Assembly (NCBI GenBank): GCA_007118495.1
Contig: SKRM01000032.1
Span: 1 to 34,222 of the forward strand
Source of the DNA: Bacteroidales bacterium
GTDB taxonomy: Bacteria; Bacteroidota; Bacteroidia; Bacteroidales; UBA7960
Reading direction: 5' to 3'
Length of the DNA stretch: 34,222 bases
The notes beneath the pieces were generated by a model. It had not been told where the DNA came from. It saw only the letters and a program-made list of their open reading frames with translations, and ran no database searches. Position numbers and translations under genes: made by a program. Shown here one piece after another: positions 32,097 to 34,222 of the stretch. Position 1 is the first letter of the stretch, and each line of letters opens with the position of its first letter.

Positions 32097-33068
32097 ATGA
32101 AGTATATTGTAGTTACCGGTGCTGAGGGATTCATTGGCAGCTGCCTGGCAGGCAGGCTGAACAGGGAAGGGTACAGCCATATCATCCTTGTCGATGGTTT
32201 TTCATCAGAGTCGAAGCAGGCTAATTTGTCGGGAAAGTCTTTTGCCGGTCAGGTAAACCGCGATGATTTCTTCAGATGGCTTGAAAAGCACCATCCTGAA
32301 GTTTGCTTCGTTTTCCATCTGGGAGCAAGGACAGATACAGCAGAAAAAGATATGGCTGTCTTTAACCGCTTGAATCTGCAGTATTCGAAAAATATCTGGA
32401 AGGCCTGTGCTTCTTACCAAATACCACTTATATATGCTTCATCAGCTGCCACTTACGGAGCCGGAGAACATGGGTATAATGACAGCCACAGCACCCTACA
32501 TCAATTAAAGCCCCTTAATCCATACGGTAAAAGCAAACATGATTTTGACCGCTGGGCACTCCGCCAGCAATCAACTCCACCCTATTGGGCTGGTTTGAAA
32601 TTTTTCAATGTATATGGCCCCAATGAGTACCACAAGGGGCGTATGGCCTCATCCATATTACATATGTTCAGACAAACCCGGCAACAAGGCGCAATCAGCT
32701 TGTTCAGGAGTCACCGCGAGGATATTGCTGATGGAGAACAAAAACGTGATTTTGTCTATGTTAAGGATGTGGTGGATGTTTGCCTCTACCTGTTTAAGCA
32801 TCAGACCCTGCCGGGCATTTACAATATCGGCACAGGCCAGGCAAGGACATTCAGAGAAGTGGCCACTCTGGTATTCAAGGCAATAGGCAGAGAGCCGAAT
32901 ATCCAATACATTGACACCCCTGAAAGCATCAGGAATAATTATCAATATTACACAAAGGCAAGTGTCCTTAAACTCCGCAAGGCAGGTTATGTAAATGAAT
33001 TCACAAGCCTCGAAGAGGGCATTGAAGATTATATCAGCAATTACCTGTCAGCAGCAAAGTATTATTGA
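32097..33068 (+). CDS. hldD: ADP-L-glycero-D-manno-heptose 6-epimerase
   Basis: HldD (RfaD/GmhD) epimerises ADP-D-glycero-heptose to the L form used in the inner core of lipopolysaccharide. It has 323 residues. It is an extended short-chain dehydrogenase with NADP-binding VTGAEGFIGSCLA and the catalytic Tyr/Lys pair (YGKSK). The family-specific strings are ARTDTAEKD, SSAATYGAGEHGYND, GPNEYHKGRMASSILHMF and DGEQKRDFVYVKDVVDV. The C-terminal NNYQYYTKASVLKLRKAGY also fits. It starts 5 bp after the MFS stop and overlaps the convergent ACP phosphodiesterase gene by 7 bp. Other heptose genes are not in the window. Confidence 0.96.
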   Translation: MKYIVVTGAEGFIGSCLAGRLNREGYSHIILVDGFSSESKQANLSGKSFAGQVNRDDFFRWLEKHHPEVCFVFHLGARTDTAEKDMAVFNRLNLQYSKNIWKACASYQIPLIYASSAATYGAGEHGYNDSHSTLHQLKPLNPYGKSKHDFDRWALRQQSTPPYWAGLKFFNVYGPNEYHKGRMASSILHMFRQTRQQGAISLFRSHREDIADGEQKRDFVYVKDVVDVCLYLFKHQTLPGIYNIGTGQARTFREVATLVFKAIGREPNIQYIDTPESIRNNYQYYTKASVLKLRKAGYVNEFTSLEEGIEDYISNYLSAAKYY

Positions 33069-33682
33069 GCCAGGTTACCCGGCTCAATGCCGTGGTGGCT
33101 GTGAGAAACGCCAAGCAGCTCAACATATGAGGCCAATGCAGGGAAAAAGCTTTTGAATTCTGACTCAAAGAGTGTATAATATTGTTCAAGGTCTTCAACT
33201 GCTGCTTCCATTCCAGAATCAAAAGGTGTGCGTCTGGCCATACCGCCGAAGTTTTGTTTTAGGTTGTCTAGCCTGGCATAACCTGCCAGCCAGTTGTTTT
33301 GTACCATATGTGGCAACACAAAACGGGCACGCTCTGGCATAATCGACAAGTTATCCTGCAATAAATCATATGCATCATGTACAAACTCCTCTAGCGGGTG
33401 GTTTGAATAAGATGTCCAGGCAGCCGCCAGAAAATGATCATAATACATATCCACAACCACCCCAGCATACAAACGGTACTTGTCGCGCAAACGGGCCTTG
33501 CTTTGCTCAACCACAGGATGCGAATCGGTAAACCCGTCTATCAGGCGGTGTAATTTGATCCCTTCAATGATTTCAGGCGAAAAGCCATTAATCTGCTGAC
33601 CTTTGACCATGTCAGCAATAAAATTGCCGATAATCAGGTTTCTTTCGCCACCAGAAAGGTATAAATGGGCCAGAAAATTCAT
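33062..33682 (-). CDS. Acyl carrier protein phosphodiesterase (AcpH/DUF479 family)
   Basis: 206 residues from ATG 33682 (MNFLAHLYLSG), the typical family start; an upstream in-frame ATG at 33724 adds 14 cysteine-rich residues that do not fit. The family removes the phosphopantetheine arm from acyl carrier protein, the reverse of the transferase encoded at 12983. Conserved acidic/histidine motifs are GNFIADMVKG, GIKLHRLIDGFTDSHPVV and VVDMYYDHFLA, in line with an HD-like metal site. It is a single gene, convergent with hldD with a 7-bp overlap of 3' ends. Confidence 0.9.
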   Translation of the reverse strand: MNFLAHLYLSGGERNLIIGNFIADMVKGQQINGFSPEIIEGIKLHRLIDGFTDSHPVVEQSKARLRDKYRLYAGVVVDMYYDHFLAAAWTSYSNHPLEEFVHDAYDLLQDNLSIMPERARFVLPHMVQNNWLAGYARLDNLKQNFGGMARRTPFDSGMEAAVEDLEQYYTLFESEFKSFFPALASYVELLGVSHSHHGIEPGNLAQ

Positions 33683-33752
33683 GCCAGAATCATAAAGGAT
33701 ACATTCTTTCTTACAACAATACAAAAATCCCTTTGTTCAGCCTAATAAACCA

Positions 33753-33783
33753 TTGAGGCTTGGTCTTTTTTTTTAGTTTTGTA
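33753..33783 (+). promoter_or_regulatory. iorA promoter
   Basis: TTG (33753-33755), 18-bp spacer, TAGTTTTG (33774-33781), an exact TAnnTTTG. A run of nine T precedes the -7 element. The predicted leader is about 36 nt. It shares a 17-bp string with the M23 operon promoter. Confidence 0.55.
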
Positions 33784-33823
33784 CCTTATAGTAAATTATT
33801 CATTCATTCAAAATAATACACCT

Positions 33824-34222
33824 ATGCATAAATTATTGCTACTGGGAGATGAGGCCATCGCCCAGGCCGGTATAGATGCAGGTATGTCCGGTATCTTTGC
33901 CTATCCGGGCACTCCTTCCACTGAAATTACCCAATATGTCAGAGACTCGCACGAAGCCAGTAAAAAAGGAATTGTCGCCACATGGACCGCCAATGAAAAA
34001 ACAGCGGCAGAGGCTGCTCTCGGAATGTCCTATGCCGGTAAGCGTTCCATGACCTGTATGAAACATGTGGGGCTGAACGTTGCCGCTGATGTTTTCCTGA
34101 ACGCTTCAATTACCGGAGCCAATGGAGGTCTGATTTTTGTCGTGGCTGACGACCCTTCAATGCATTCATCACAAAATGAACAAGACTCAAGGGTATATGG
34201 CAAATTTGCCATGATACCAATC
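33824..34222 (+). CDS. iorA: Indolepyruvate:ferredoxin oxidoreductase alpha subunit (partial)
   Basis: The first 133 codons are present; the gene runs off the right edge. IorA is the thiamine-diphosphate and iron-sulfur subunit that oxidatively decarboxylates aryl pyruvates to aryl-acetyl-CoA, reducing ferredoxin, during amino-acid fermentation. The visible start, MHKLLLLGDEAIAQAGIDAG, then AYPGTPSTEITQYV, TWTANEKTAAEAALGMSYAG and MKHVGLNVAADVF match the N-terminal pyrimidine-binding domain. The enzyme is oxygen sensitive and typical of anaerobes. iorB would be expected downstream, outside the window. A good promoter lies just upstream, so this is the first gene of its operon. Confidence 0.93.
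   Translation, partial: MHKLLLLGDEAIAQAGIDAGMSGIFAYPGTPSTEITQYVRDSHEASKKGIVATWTANEKTAAEAALGMSYAGKRSMTCMKHVGLNVAADVFLNASITGANGGLIFVVADDPSMHSSQNEQDSRVYGKFAMIPI

Noticed and set aside
1-34222. CRISPR arrays, tRNA or rRNA genes, insertion sequences, prophage
   Set aside because: I looked for spaced repeats, cloverleaf-like segments, transposase or integrase motifs and found none; reading by eye could miss a degenerate element.

Overview
The window looks like a chromosomal segment of a member of the Bacteroidota, probably an anaerobic or microaerobic Bacteroidales/Marinilabiliales-type bacterium. The evidence is SusC/SusD outer-membrane pairs, lipoproteins with an acidic stretch after the lipid-modified cysteine, many TAnnTTTG (-7) promoter elements, start regions rich in A and T without strong Shine-Dalgarno sequences, and Bacteroidota-style versions of AddB, MurU and the Rieske-like lipoprotein. 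A rubrerythrin-like protein and an indolepyruvate:ferredoxin oxidoreductase subunit point to an anaerobic lifestyle. I saw no tRNA, rRNA, CRISPR array, insertion sequence or phage gene.

Layout. Positions 1-4945 (minus) hold an outer-membrane uptake operon: SusC receptor, SusD lipoprotein, and the start of a third lipoprotein cut by the window edge. A 277-bp divergent regulatory region leads into 5223-9187 (plus): two tandem SusD-like lipoproteins without their own SusC, a membrane-anchored heavy-metal-associated (HMA) protein, and ruvC. Positions 9190-10082 (minus) hold greA and a HIT-family hydrolase. The roughly 285-bp greA leader contains a consensus promoter and two terminator-like hairpins, so it may yield a short RNA. 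Positions 10368-15637 are mixed: a one-pass membrane protein, a Rieske-like lipoprotein, ahcY, a phosphopantetheinyl transferase, lpdA and rfbC. Positions 15656-20622 (minus) run rubrerythrin, panB, an RluA-type pseudouridine synthase, and a 960-residue secreted protein combining a zinc-protease domain, a beta-propeller and a probable outer-membrane barrel.

Positions 20809-25940 (plus) hold the most interesting pair. One protein fuses an AmgK-like amino-sugar kinase to a RapZ C-terminal domain, and a MurU/GlmU-like sugar nucleotidyltransferase follows 10 bp later. An AddB-like nuclease comes next. Together the first two suggest a cell-wall amino-sugar salvage module with a built-in amino-sugar-phosphate sensor. 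Convergent alaS follows (25957-28578). Positions 28731-33068 (plus) hold an M23 endopeptidase, a short MerR regulator, an MFS transporter with a large periplasmic insert, and hldD. A minus-strand ACP phosphodiesterase (33062-33682) and the start of iorA (33824 to the edge) close the window.

Most genes are housekeeping and tightly packed. Several convergent pairs overlap or lie within 20 bp. Regulatory information is concentrated in a few longer gaps: 4946-5222, 10083-10367, 20623-20808, 28579-28730 and 33683-33823.
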